Source: Anaerolineales bacterium (GTDB taxonomy: Bacteria > Chloroflexota > Anaerolineae > UBA7937). From it: a stretch of DNA of 13,645 bases. The stretch lies in NCBI GenBank assembly GCA_030593425.1, contig JAUVHF010000029.1:1-13645 (forward strand). The letters run 5' to 3'. Made by a program: the position numbers and the translations under genes. Each line of letters begins with the position of its first letter. Position 1 is the first letter of the stretch. Positions 1-6,294 of this stretch are shown in pieces. A model generated the notes under the pieces. The model saw only the letters and a list, made by a program, of their open reading frames with translations. It had not been told where the DNA came from and did no database searches.

Positions 1-204
1 GAGGACCGCGGTGAGGGCGAACATCCCCATCACCAAGCCGATCTGCGAGGGTTCGCCTCCCACCTCCTTGATATACAAGGGGAGAGGGGTGATGAGGAGA
101 TGCATGCTGAAAAAGAAAAGAAAAGTGGAGGCCATGATGAGATAGAAAGAGAGAGAGTAAGAGAAAGGGGCCTCCAGTTGGTTAGGGGGAGGACGGTTAT
201 GCAA
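1..204 (-). CDS. Major facilitator superfamily transporter, N-terminal part (runs off the window)
   Basis: Only the first 68 codons are present; the rest lies beyond the left edge. Reading from a TTG at 204-202, the product starts MHNRPPPNQL, then has a hydrophobic first membrane helix (about residues 14-44, rich in F, L, S and Y), the segment PLPLYIKEVGG at about 40-50, and PSQIGLVMGMFALTAVL leading into helix 2. A helix followed by a P-L-Y-I-K-E-x-G-G loop and an S-x-I-G-L-x-x-G-x-F segment is typical of the N-terminus of MFS drug or sugar exporters. The TTG is chosen because GGAGG lies 4 bases upstream; an in-frame TAG sits a little further upstream. The first ATG in frame (135-133) would start inside helix 1. 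The gene follows the 81-residue protein by about 85 bases in the same direction. The substrate cannot be told. Confidence 0.72.
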   Translation of the reverse strand, partial: MHNRPPPNQLEAPFSYSLSFYLIMASTFLFFFSMHLLITPLPLYIKEVGGEPSQIGLVMGMFALTAVL

Positions 205-289
205 GGAACCTCCAAGAGAGTGATCGTGTGTCAGCGCTTCAATCTAGAAAATCAGCAAGGCCAAAGATAGATCGGGTTCGTGGCTCCTC

Positions 290-535
290 CTAGCGGGGGA
301 GAGAACCCATGAATTTACGGACGTGATAGTCCCACTCTCGGGTCTCCAGGTCTACCGTGGTCTTCCCCTCCTCGGCGGCGGTCACTAGGACATGGCCTCC
401 GCCACCCGAAAAATAGACACAACAGGGGCCACGCTCCTCCATCTCTAGACCGAGGCCACCTTCCCCGAAGTAGGCCACGGCTCGTCTCACTACCTCTTCG
501 GGCTTTAGTCTCGTTTCCACTCCATATCGGGCCAT
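290..535 (-). CDS. Small conserved hypothetical protein (81 aa) downstream of lepA
   Basis: This is a compact 81-residue soluble protein with no signal peptide or membrane helix. It begins MARYGVETRL and contains GEGGLGLEMEERGP, CCVYFSGGGGHVLVT and a C-terminal LETREWDYHVRKFM. The pattern suggests an alpha/beta fold with a glycine-rich turn (about residues 43-48), and the REWD near the end looks conserved. From memory, similar small proteins with the same CVYFxGGGGH and ETREWDY stretches occur in Chloroflexota; their function is unknown to me. The ATG at 535 has AGGAG six bases upstream. The gene begins 14 bases after the lepA stop, so it is very probably co-transcribed with lepA. No catalytic motif is evident, although the adjacent cysteines (38-39) and the histidine after the glycine run are noteworthy. 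Confidence 0.82.
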   Translation of the reverse strand: MARYGVETRLKPEEVVRRAVAYFGEGGLGLEMEERGPCCVYFSGGGGHVLVTAAEEGKTTVDLETREWDYHVRKFMGSLPR

Positions 536-549
536 GGTTTCTCCTTTCT

Positions 550-2352
550 CTACTCGCTGGACAACTTGAGGATAGCCATGAAAGCCTCCTGGGGTATCTC
601 CACCTGGCCGATCCTCTTTAGGCGCTTCTTCCCCTCCCGCTGCCGCTCTAGGAGTTTCCGCTTCCGGGTCACATCACCCCCATAGCATTTGGCTAAGACG
701 TTCTTCCGCAGGGCTCTCACCGTCTGGCGGGCGATGACCCGGTTCCCGATGGCCGCTTGGATAGGGACGGCAAAGAGTTGCCGAGGGATAAGTTCCTTCA
801 ACTTTTTGGCCAGGGCGCTCCCCTTGGCGTCGGCCTGGTCCCGGTGAACGATGACCGACAGCGCATCCACAGGCTGTTGATTGACCAAGATCTCCAGTTT
901 CACCATATCCGCTGGCCGATAGCCAGAGAAGAGGTAGTCCAGAGAAGCGTACCCCCGGCTCTTGGACTTCAACTGGTCGTAGAAGTCGACGATCACCTCC
1001 GAGAGGGGCATCTGATATCTGAGTAAGACCCGCTCGCGATCCAGGTACTCCATCCGCTCGAACTCCCCTCGACGAGAGGTAACCAGTTCCATAATGGGGC
1101 CGATGTAGTCGGCGGGAGTGAAGATGCTGATCTCCATCCAGGGCTCTCGGATCTCCTCGATTTCACCCACCGGAGGCATATCGGCTGGGCTGTCCACCAC
1201 CTCCATCTCCCCCTGTCGGGTGAGCACCTGGTACTCCACGCTGGGAGCGGTAGTCAAAAGATCGAGGCCATACTCCCTCTCTAGCCTCTCCTGGACAATC
1301 TCCATATGAAAGAGACCCAAAAAACCAGCGCGGAAGCCGAAGCCCAAAGCCTGGGAGTCCTCGGGCTCGTAGACTAGAGAGGCGTCGTTGAGGCGGAGTT
1401 TCTCTAAAGCGTCTTTGAGCAGGTGGTAATCCTCCCCCTCGATGGGGTAGAGGCCGGCAAAGACCATAGGTTTGACCGGTCGATAGCCGGGTAAGGGCTG
1501 GGAAGCGGGGGGTTCCGCCTCGGTTATGGTATCTCCTACCGAGCAGTCGCCCACCCTCTTGAGCCCCGTGGCCACGTACCCCACCTCCCCGGCTTCGAGA
1601 GTAGCAACAGGAGACATGGTCGGTCTGAAGATGCCCACCTCTAGAGGCTCCAGTTCCCTCTGGTTGGAGATGAGGATTAACTTTCGGCTCTTCGTCAGCC
1701 TTCCATCGACCACCCGCACATAGGCTACCACCCCCTTGTAAGGGTCATAGTGGGAGTCGAAGATGAGGGCTCGAAGCGGCGCCTCAGGTTTCCCTTTCGG
1801 GGGAGGGATACGGCTCACCACCGCCTCTAAGACCTCTTCGGTGCCGATCCCCTCTTTGGCCGAGGTGTGAATCACTTCCTCGGCGGGGACGGCCAAAAGG
1901 CCCTCCATCTCCTGGGCCACCCCTTCAGGGTCGGCGGCGGGGAGATCGATCTTGTTGGCTACGGGGACGATGACTAGGCCGTGCTCCAGGGCCATGTAGA
2001 GGTTAGCCACCGTCTGGGCCTGGACCCCCTGAGCGGCATCAACCACCAGGATGGCTCCTTCGCAGGCCGCGAGGGCTCGGGAGACCTCATAGGCGAAATC
2101 CACATGGCCCGGGGTATCGATGAGGTTCAGTTCATACCTCTCTCCATCTCGGGCCTCATAGATCATCCGCACGGCGGAGGCCTTGATGGTCACCCCCTTC
2201 TCCCTTTCCAGGTCCATCTGGTCCAGCACCTGCTCCGTCATCTCCCGGGGAGAGATGGTCCCCGTCCGCTCTAGGAGTCGGTCGGCCAGAGTGGACTTAC
2301 CATGGTCTATATGGGCGATGATACAGAAATTGCGGATGTGAGACTGATCCAT
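550..2352 (-). CDS. lepA: Elongation factor 4 (LepA), ribosome-associated translational GTPase
   Basis: LepA is a cytoplasmic GTPase that binds the ribosome, back-translocates or remodels stalled complexes, and aids 30S biogenesis. The 600-residue product is full length. The GTPase domain shows P-loop AHIDHGKS (13-20), the switch region GVTIKAS (53-59), DTPGH (79-83), NKID (133-136) and TSAKEG (163-168). It continues through the EF-G-like domains II, III and V (for example GFRAGFLGLFHMEIVQERL and SRRGEFERMEYL) into the LepA-specific C-terminal domain, ending with VEIPQEAFMAILK, the usual family terminus. I prefer ATG 2352, giving MDQSHIRN, with GAGGG nine bases upstream; a TTG two codons earlier (2358) is possible. 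The switch I context reads EKGVTIK where many homologues have ERGITIK, a conservative change. It leads a minus-strand group with the 81-residue protein. Confidence 0.98.
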   Translation of the reverse strand: MDQSHIRNFCIIAHIDHGKSTLADRLLERTGTISPREMTEQVLDQMDLEREKGVTIKASAVRMIYEARDGERYELNLIDTPGHVDFAYEVSRALAACEGAILVVDAAQGVQAQTVANLYMALEHGLVIVPVANKIDLPAADPEGVAQEMEGLLAVPAEEVIHTSAKEGIGTEEVLEAVVSRIPPPKGKPEAPLRALIFDSHYDPYKGVVAYVRVVDGRLTKSRKLILISNQRELEPLEVGIFRPTMSPVATLEAGEVGYVATGLKRVGDCSVGDTITEAEPPASQPLPGYRPVKPMVFAGLYPIEGEDYHLLKDALEKLRLNDASLVYEPEDSQALGFGFRAGFLGLFHMEIVQERLEREYGLDLLTTAPSVEYQVLTRQGEMEVVDSPADMPPVGEIEEIREPWMEISIFTPADYIGPIMELVTSRRGEFERMEYLDRERVLLRYQMPLSEVIVDFYDQLKSKSRGYASLDYLFSGYRPADMVKLEILVNQQPVDALSVIVHRDQADAKGSALAKKLKELIPRQLFAVPIQAAIGNRVIARQTVRALRKNVLAKCYGGDVTRKRKLLERQREGKKRLKRIGQVEIPQEAFMAILKLSSE

Positions 2353-2424
2353 CCTCAACTACCCTCGACTCTCCATAATTCAAAGATTGCCTGTCCCTCA
2401 CCAGAGTAATTCATAGTCAAACGT

Positions 2425-3630
2425 TCACCATCTTTGGATGATCGATGCGAAGGCTAGGAATGCTAAGTAAGCGGCCACGGCTGTGGGGATCAGCTTCTGA
2501 TAGACGGTGTGCAGCCGGGCTTTGTAGTACTCAACTGTGAGAATCAAGCAGAGGTGCATCGGTGATATGAGGTAGGACAAGATCATCGTCAGATATATGA
2601 GGCTGGTCAGGATCGGAGTTAGCTTCTCAGTCATCACCATGGCTATGGGGATGATTATAGCGATTCCCGCCGTCGGCATGGCTGTGGCAAGGCCTACGAT
2701 CCAGGCTATGGCGATTAGGAGGAGGGTTGTCGGCAACCCTGTGGCCTCAATATAAGGTAGAAGGGTGGAGACCGCTCCTGAAGCCTCCACCATATATCGG
2801 AAGCACATGACGCCCATTATGGCGAATGGAAGCCTCCAGTCGAAGCCTCGCCTTAATAATAGAGCGGCTCTCCGGGGCTTGACCTTGTTCATCGCAAGAG
2901 TAAAGGCAACCCCGATCGCCAGGGCGACGGCCATATCCACCCCAAGGATGTCCAACACGACCACCAGAATGATAGGTGACATATTCACAGGGATTGACAG
3001 GAGGGCCTTCGCCTCTCTATGCTTTTCGCCTTCTCTCTCATCCTCGATCTTACGGATTGAAACGAAGTAACCAAGGAGCAAGTAAAGGAGGACGGGAAGA
3101 AACTGTATCAGAATCAGGGAGTAAAGACTAACACCCGTCAAACTGGCTGCGAGTATCAATGACGATGAGAGTGGATAGACGAAGAAGATCCAGTGTCTGA
3201 ACCAGACATTTATGAAACTTCTTTCCTCCCCACTCAGCTTCAGCCGCTTGGCCTCATCATCTATCAACGGGGCTGAGAGGAGGGCGCCTCCAGGCATGGG
3301 TAACGCTCCCATCAGCGCCGGTAGGAACATCAAAACAGCGCGGCTTGAGAGGACGCCCTTAACACTCCTGATTAAGTTATCCAACATCCCGGTCTCTCTC
3401 ATGCAATGTGCGAGTATGGGGATTAAAGATACAATCAAGATTAGATCGAATGTGGTTATATCCGTCAAAGCCGACGTAAAGACATCTGCAAACCCTTGAG
3501 GGGATAGCTGAGAGAAGAGGCCCAACGTGACCGTGCCGATCAGTAGCGCTAGGCCATAGTTGACATGCTTCATAACCGCGACGACTATTAATGCCAAGGA
3601 AACGAGGGGACCAATAGCCTGAATCAACAT
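2425..3630 (-). CDS. DUF401 family integral membrane protein
   Basis: This is a 401-residue, strongly hydrophobic protein with about ten predicted membrane helices. It carries the hallmark of the DUF401 family (PF04165) at residues 108-124: GALPMPGGALLSAPLID, in the loop after the third or fourth helix. A second conserved area, FRHWIFFVYPLSSSLILA, follows, and near the C-terminus GLATAMPTAGIAIIIPIAM and YLISPMHLCLILTVEYY resemble the second half of an ion-transporter-superfamily inverted repeat. Members are common in archaea and thermophilic bacteria; substrate and direction are not established, but relatives are carboxylate or ion transporters. The ATG at 3630 shares its A with the TGA of tlyA (TGATG), suggesting translational coupling; a TTG one codon upstream (3633) is the alternative. 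The DNA is visibly AT-richer than lepA or tlyA, especially near 3420-3480, which hints at horizontal acquisition. Confidence 0.88.
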   Translation of the reverse strand: MLIQAIGPLVSLALIVVAVMKHVNYGLALLIGTVTLGLFSQLSPQGFADVFTSALTDITTFDLILIVSLIPILAHCMRETGMLDNLIRSVKGVLSSRAVLMFLPALMGALPMPGGALLSAPLIDDEAKRLKLSGEERSFINVWFRHWIFFVYPLSSSLILAASLTGVSLYSLILIQFLPVLLYLLLGYFVSIRKIEDEREGEKHREAKALLSIPVNMSPIILVVVLDILGVDMAVALAIGVAFTLAMNKVKPRRAALLLRRGFDWRLPFAIMGVMCFRYMVEASGAVSTLLPYIEATGLPTTLLLIAIAWIVGLATAMPTAGIAIIIPIAMVMTEKLTPILTSLIYLTMILSYLISPMHLCLILTVEYYKARLHTVYQKLIPTAVAAYLAFLAFASIIQRW

Positions 3631-4436
3631 CAAGATACCCGTCCAGAGTAATTCGTTGCCTGGGAGAGGCTTTCTTCAATAGCCCTCTCCATATCAATAG
3701 TAACCCCTTTCCCACCCTTGCTCAGATGGATGAAGAACTCCACGTTACCCGCGGGGCCCAAAAGAGGCGAGGGGACAAGTCCAAGGATTTGCAGCCCCAG
3801 ATCCTGGGCCACCTTTGCCACCTTATGAAGGACTTGCCGATGAACCTCTGGGTCTTTCACCACGCCCCCCTTCCCTACCTGCTCCCGTCCGGCCTCGAAT
3901 TGAGGCTTGATCAGCGCGATGATCTGACCCTCGGGTTTCAAGAAGTTCAACACCGGCGGCAAAACCAACTCCAACGATATGAACGAGACGTCGATGGTAG
4001 CCAGATCGATAAGCTCAGGCAGGCTTTCCAAATATCTGATATTCGTCCGCTCTAAGACCACAACTCTGGGATCCTGGCGCAACTCCCAGGCCAATTGCCC
4101 ATAGCCGACATCGATGGCGTAGACCTTCGCCGCCCCGTGCTGAAAGAGGCAATCGGTGAAACCCCCGGTGGAGGCCCCCACGTCGGTGCAGATAAGCCCT
4201 GACAGATCTGACTGGAAGCGGTTCAGGGCCTCCTCCAACTTGAGGCCCCCTCTGCTGACGTAGGGAAGAGCCTCCTCCAGGGTGATCTCTACCTCAGCAG
4301 GTACCCTTTTCCCCGACTTATGGGCCACCTGTCCATCGACTTTGACTTTTCCGGCCAAGATGAGGCCCTGGGCCCTCTCCCGGCTCTCGACTAGCCCCCG
4401 CTCCACTAGCAAGGTATCCAGACGTCTCTTGGCCAT
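3630..4436 (-). CDS. tlyA: TlyA family rRNA (cytidine-2'-O)-methyltransferase
   Basis: TlyA methylates ribose 2'-hydroxyls of cytidines in rRNA; the M. tuberculosis enzyme modifies 16S and 23S rRNA and affects capreomycin sensitivity. The 268-residue product has an N-terminal S4 RNA-binding domain (about 1-60, RRLDTLLVERGLVESRERA), the linker motif SRGGLKLEEAL (61-71), and an FtsJ-like Rossmann domain with SAM-binding DVGASTGGFTDCLF (85-98) and AIDVGYGQLAW (107-117). A K66-D149-K177-E233 set sits in SRGGLKL, LATIDVSF, ALIKPQF and GNVEFF, with spacings of 83, 28 and 56 residues, close to the published mycobacterial catalytic tetrad. KGGVVKDPEVH (189-199) is also typical. The start is ATG 4436; no strong ribosome-binding site is visible. 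It diverges from the prenyltransferase across 78 bases and overlaps the DUF401 gene by one base. Confidence 0.97.
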   Translation of the reverse strand: MAKRRLDTLLVERGLVESRERAQGLILAGKVKVDGQVAHKSGKRVPAEVEITLEEALPYVSRGGLKLEEALNRFQSDLSGLICTDVGASTGGFTDCLFQHGAAKVYAIDVGYGQLAWELRQDPRVVVLERTNIRYLESLPELIDLATIDVSFISLELVLPPVLNFLKPEGQIIALIKPQFEAGREQVGKGGVVKDPEVHRQVLHKVAKVAQDLGLQILGLVPSPLLGPAGNVEFFIHLSKGGKGVTIDMERAIEESLSQATNYSGRVS

Positions 4437-4456
4437 GATTAGCCCGAAGGTAAGGG

Positions 4457-4485
4457 TTGACGAAGATGTGAGAATAGGGTATTAT
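4457..4485 (+). promoter_or_regulatory. Near-consensus sigma-70 promoter for the UbiA-family gene
   Basis: TTGACG (4457-4462) and TATTAT (4480-4485) are separated by exactly 17 bases. Transcription would begin near 4491-4493, leaving a leader of about 23 bases before the ATG at 4515, with GGGAG about eight bases ahead of that ATG. It is the best-formed promoter I can read in the window. On the opposite strand the same AT-rich patch gives a GATAAT (4486-4481) that could serve as a -10 for tlyA, but I see no matching -35. Confidence 0.78.
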
Positions 4486-4514
4486 CTACCACGTTACCCC
4501 TGGGAGTAGAAACC

Positions 4515-5384
4515 ATGCTGAAAGAACTCATCATCTCCATGCGGCCCAAGCAGTGGACGAAAAACGTCTTCCTCTTCGCCGCACTCATATTTGACCTCAA
4601 GTTGTTCGAGCCGGTGCTTTTGGGCCGGACCATCCTGGCCTTCATCCTCTTCTGTCTCTTCTCCAGTTCCGTTTACCTAATAAATGACTTGGTGGACATA
4701 GAGAGGGACCGCCAACACCCCACCAAGCGGTTTCGCCCCCTGGCCGCCGGGAGGCTGAAGAGGTCGTGGGCCCTGGCGGCAGGGGTCCTTTTGCCCCTCC
4801 TCGGCCTGCCTGTCGCCTTCTACCTCATCCCCCTCTTCGGCATCATCTCTCTAGTCTATCTCGCCCTCCAAACCGCCTACTCCCTTGCCCTCAAGAATCT
4901 GGTCATCATCGACGTGATGACCGTGGCTGCGGGGTTCGTACTGCGAGTGGCCGCGGGGGCGGTGGTCGCCCAGGCGGAGCGGTTCTCTCCCTGGCTCTAC
5001 ATCTGCATCACCCTTCTGGCCCTCTTCATCGCCCTGGGGCGGCGACGGGAGGAACTGATACTCCTAGAGGATAACGCTAACCAACACCGCAAGATCCTGG
5101 AAGAGTACTCCCCCGCTTTCATAGACGAGATGCTCACCGTGGTCACCGCCGCCGCCATCATCGCCTATTCCCTATACACCTTCTCCGCCGAAAACCTGCC
5201 AGCCAACAAGTCGATGATGCTCACCATCCCCTTCGTCATCTACGGGCTGCTAAGATACCTCTATCTGATACATCAGAAGAACATGGGGGGCAGCCCGGAA
5301 GAAATAGTGCTCAAAGACATCCCCCTGCTGGTCAACAACCTCCTCTGGGGAGTTACGGCCGTAATTATACTCTATCTCTTCTAG
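4515..5384 (+). CDS. UbiA-family prenyltransferase, decaprenyl-phosphate phosphoribosyltransferase-like
   Basis: This is a 289-residue polytopic membrane enzyme with about nine helices. UbiA-family enzymes attach or exchange groups on polyprenyl chains at the cytoplasmic membrane. The first Asp-rich motif is N57-D58-x2-D61-x3-D65, followed by RQHPTKRFRPLAAG (66-79), the pattern typical of decaprenyl-phosphate phosphoribosyltransferase (actinobacterial Rv3806c type), which transfers ribose-5-phosphate from PRPP to a lipid phosphate. The second motif area is KNLVIIDVMTVAAGFVLR (127-144) with D133, and LGRRREEL (174-181) follows. The N-terminal MRPKQWTKNVFLFA is also characteristic of this subgroup. 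GGGAG lies about eight bases before the ATG, under a strong promoter. The usual arabinan-pathway partners (DprE1/DprE2) are not in the window, so the lipid acceptor and end product are unproven. Family membership is near certain; the exact reaction is likely. Confidence 0.9.
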   Translation: MLKELIISMRPKQWTKNVFLFAALIFDLKLFEPVLLGRTILAFILFCLFSSSVYLINDLVDIERDRQHPTKRFRPLAAGRLKRSWALAAGVLLPLLGLPVAFYLIPLFGIISLVYLALQTAYSLALKNLVIIDVMTVAAGFVLRVAAGAVVAQAERFSPWLYICITLLALFIALGRRREELILLEDNANQHRKILEEYSPAFIDEMLTVVTAAAIIAYSLYTFSAENLPANKSMMLTIPFVIYGLLRYLYLIHQKNMGGSPEEIVLKDIPLLVNNLLWGVTAVIILYLF

Positions 5385-5434
5385 AACCCAAAGCCACGCT
5401 TCCGGCGAGGAAAGAGAAAGCCCCTTCTACTCAT

Positions 5435-5505
5435 GGTGAGCTCACCTCGGTGACCTGGTAGAACCATGGCGAACTATCCCCACTGGGAAAGGGCTTCGTT
5501 CTACC
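5435..5505 (+). repeat. Inverted-repeat-rich leader with alternative hairpins
   Basis: GGTGAGCTCACC (5435-5446) is a perfect 12-base palindrome. Its right half, TCACC (5442-5446), can instead pair with GGTGA at 5449-5453, so two short hairpins compete for the same arm. Further on, GGTAGAAC (5457-5464) is the exact inverse of GTTCTACC (5498-5505), enclosing 33 bases. The region lies after the prenyltransferase stop and before the promoter of the 182-residue protein. It lacks a U-tract, so it is not a standard intrinsic terminator. It could be an RNA structure, a protein-binding site or chance. Confidence 0.4.
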
Positions 5506-5560
5506 CTGCCATCACCCACTCCGACTGTGGGGTCTGGTGTTTCATGGTACCAAGAGCCTA

Positions 5561-5589
5561 TTGCACAACCATTTGACTATTGATATAGT
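5561..5589 (+). promoter_or_regulatory. Extended -10 promoter for the 182-residue protein
   Basis: TTGCAC (5561-5566) and TATAGT (5584-5589) are 17 bases apart, and the -10 is preceded by TGA (5581-5583), giving the TGn extended -10 form. Predicted transcription start is about 5596, some 53 bases before the ATG at 5649. The promoter is bracketed by AAGAGCC (5552-5558) and its inverse GGCTCTT (5631-5637), a possible operator-like arrangement. Confidence 0.6.
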
Positions 5590-5648
5590 TTAGACGTTCT
5601 GTTCATTGCTTAAGGTTCATCGTGATGCTTGGCTCTTAGGGACCTGAC

Positions 5649-6197
5649 ATGGTGAGAGGCTCCGATTCATCTTCTAACCTCAGAGTGGAAGTAATCACCG
5701 ACCATTTCGACGTGGTGGGCTTCGTGCAAGTGGCCTCTCAACGCCTCTCGGACTTTCTCAACCGTCAACTACGCTCCCATCTTGTGGTGCGCGAAGCCAC
5801 TGTCGTGACTTTGGCTCCTGTGCGGAAGTCGGAAGAGGTGGAGCTCCTTCACCTCAACTCGGATCACATCTTGGTGGTCATCCCCCGCGGCCCGGAAGTG
5901 TCCTTAGAGGATAGGAGAAAAGCATCAGATTTCACGGTCTTCGAGATGTCCACCTACCCCGTGCGGATGAGAGTGGGGAACCTAGAGATAGAGGGGCAGG
6001 TCCCCCTCCTACCAAGCCAGAAGTACGCGGCCGCATTGCGCCGCCGCACCCGGCGATACGTCCCCATCCTCTCCACAACGGCCAGGGTATTGACGGAACC
6101 CCACTGGCAATGGACTCACCCAGTCATGATCATCAACTGGGCGAGGACAGAGTTGCTCGCCTCCCGGCCTACCCCGCAATCGCCGCCCACCGTATAG
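5649..6197 (+). CDS. Hypothetical protein with two copies of a small beta-rich domain (182 aa)
   Basis: I do not assign a function. The 182-residue protein has no signal peptide or membrane helix and appears to be an internal duplication. Copy 1 (about 12-79) contains VVGFVQV, SQRLSDFLNRQ, RSHLVVREATVVTLAP and LHLNSDHILVVIP. Copy 2 (about 104-170) has the matching elements IEGQVPL, SQKYAAALRRR, RRYVPILSTTARVLTEP and VMIINWARTELL in the same order and spacing. The G-x-V, then R-L-S-D-x-L-N, then buried strand, then H/N-x-x-I pattern recalls a small DUF6812-like domain found singly or in pairs in bacteria. Copy 2 has lost the RLSDFLN consensus and is degenerate. The ATG has AGGGA six bases upstream and a good promoter of its own. 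The product converges with the FAD oxidoreductase gene. The coding call is supported by the promoter, ribosome-binding site and internal homology. Confidence 0.78.
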   Translation: MVRGSDSSSNLRVEVITDHFDVVGFVQVASQRLSDFLNRQLRSHLVVREATVVTLAPVRKSEEVELLHLNSDHILVVIPRGPEVSLEDRRKASDFTVFEMSTYPVRMRVGNLEIEGQVPLLPSQKYAAALRRRTRRYVPILSTTARVLTEPHWQWTHPVMIINWARTELLASRPTPQSPPTV

Positions 6198-6259
6198 AGT
6201 CAGGGTAACACAGCGAACGCCCCGTGGACGCTCTTTCAGATAGTCGAGCCTGCGCCTCT

Positions 6260-6287
6260 TTGGCGCGCGCCAAGAACGCAAGGTTCT
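6260..6287. terminator. Palindrome and second hairpin between convergent genes, possible bidirectional terminator
   Basis: TTGGCGCGCGCCAA (6260-6273) is a perfect 14-base palindrome, followed at once by AGAAC-GCAAG-GTTCT (6273-6287). It sits in the 97-base gap between the stop of the 182-residue protein (plus strand) and the stop of the FAD oxidoreductase (minus strand), where a shared terminator is expected. Neither side has a good U-tract, so intrinsic termination would be weak. A protein-binding palindrome is the alternative. Confidence 0.4.
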
Positions 6288-6294
6288 CCAGGAT

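Noticed and set aside
140..175. Purine-rich AGAGAG-type run as a simple-sequence repeat
   Set aside because: It encodes the Ser/Phe/Tyr-rich first membrane helix of the MFS transporter on the other strand and is not a regular repeat.
757..2274. Several plus-strand open frames of 60-100 codons across lepA
   Set aside because: They lie antisense to a full-length, motif-complete lepA, lack ribosome-binding sites and have Arg/Ser/Pro/His-rich shadow composition.
2415..2420. TTGACT on the minus strand just upstream of lepA as a -35 box
   Set aside because: No -10-like hexamer occurs 16-18 bases downstream, so no promoter is called.
3377..3715. Minus-strand 112-codon frame spanning the tlyA/DUF401 junction
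   Set aside because: It overlaps two well-supported genes in another frame and has no start signal or protein-like pattern.
4481..4486. Minus-strand GATAAT as the tlyA -10 box
   Set aside because: The -35 position holds CTACTC, unlike TTGACA; the motif is explained by the plus-strand TATTAT promoter.
5385..5560. Riboswitch, T-box, SRP RNA or tRNA in the gap after the prenyltransferase
   Set aside because: I could not match the conserved cores (T-box GGTGG, SRP GGAAG-type loop, tRNA TTCGA arm), and only generic inverted repeats remain.
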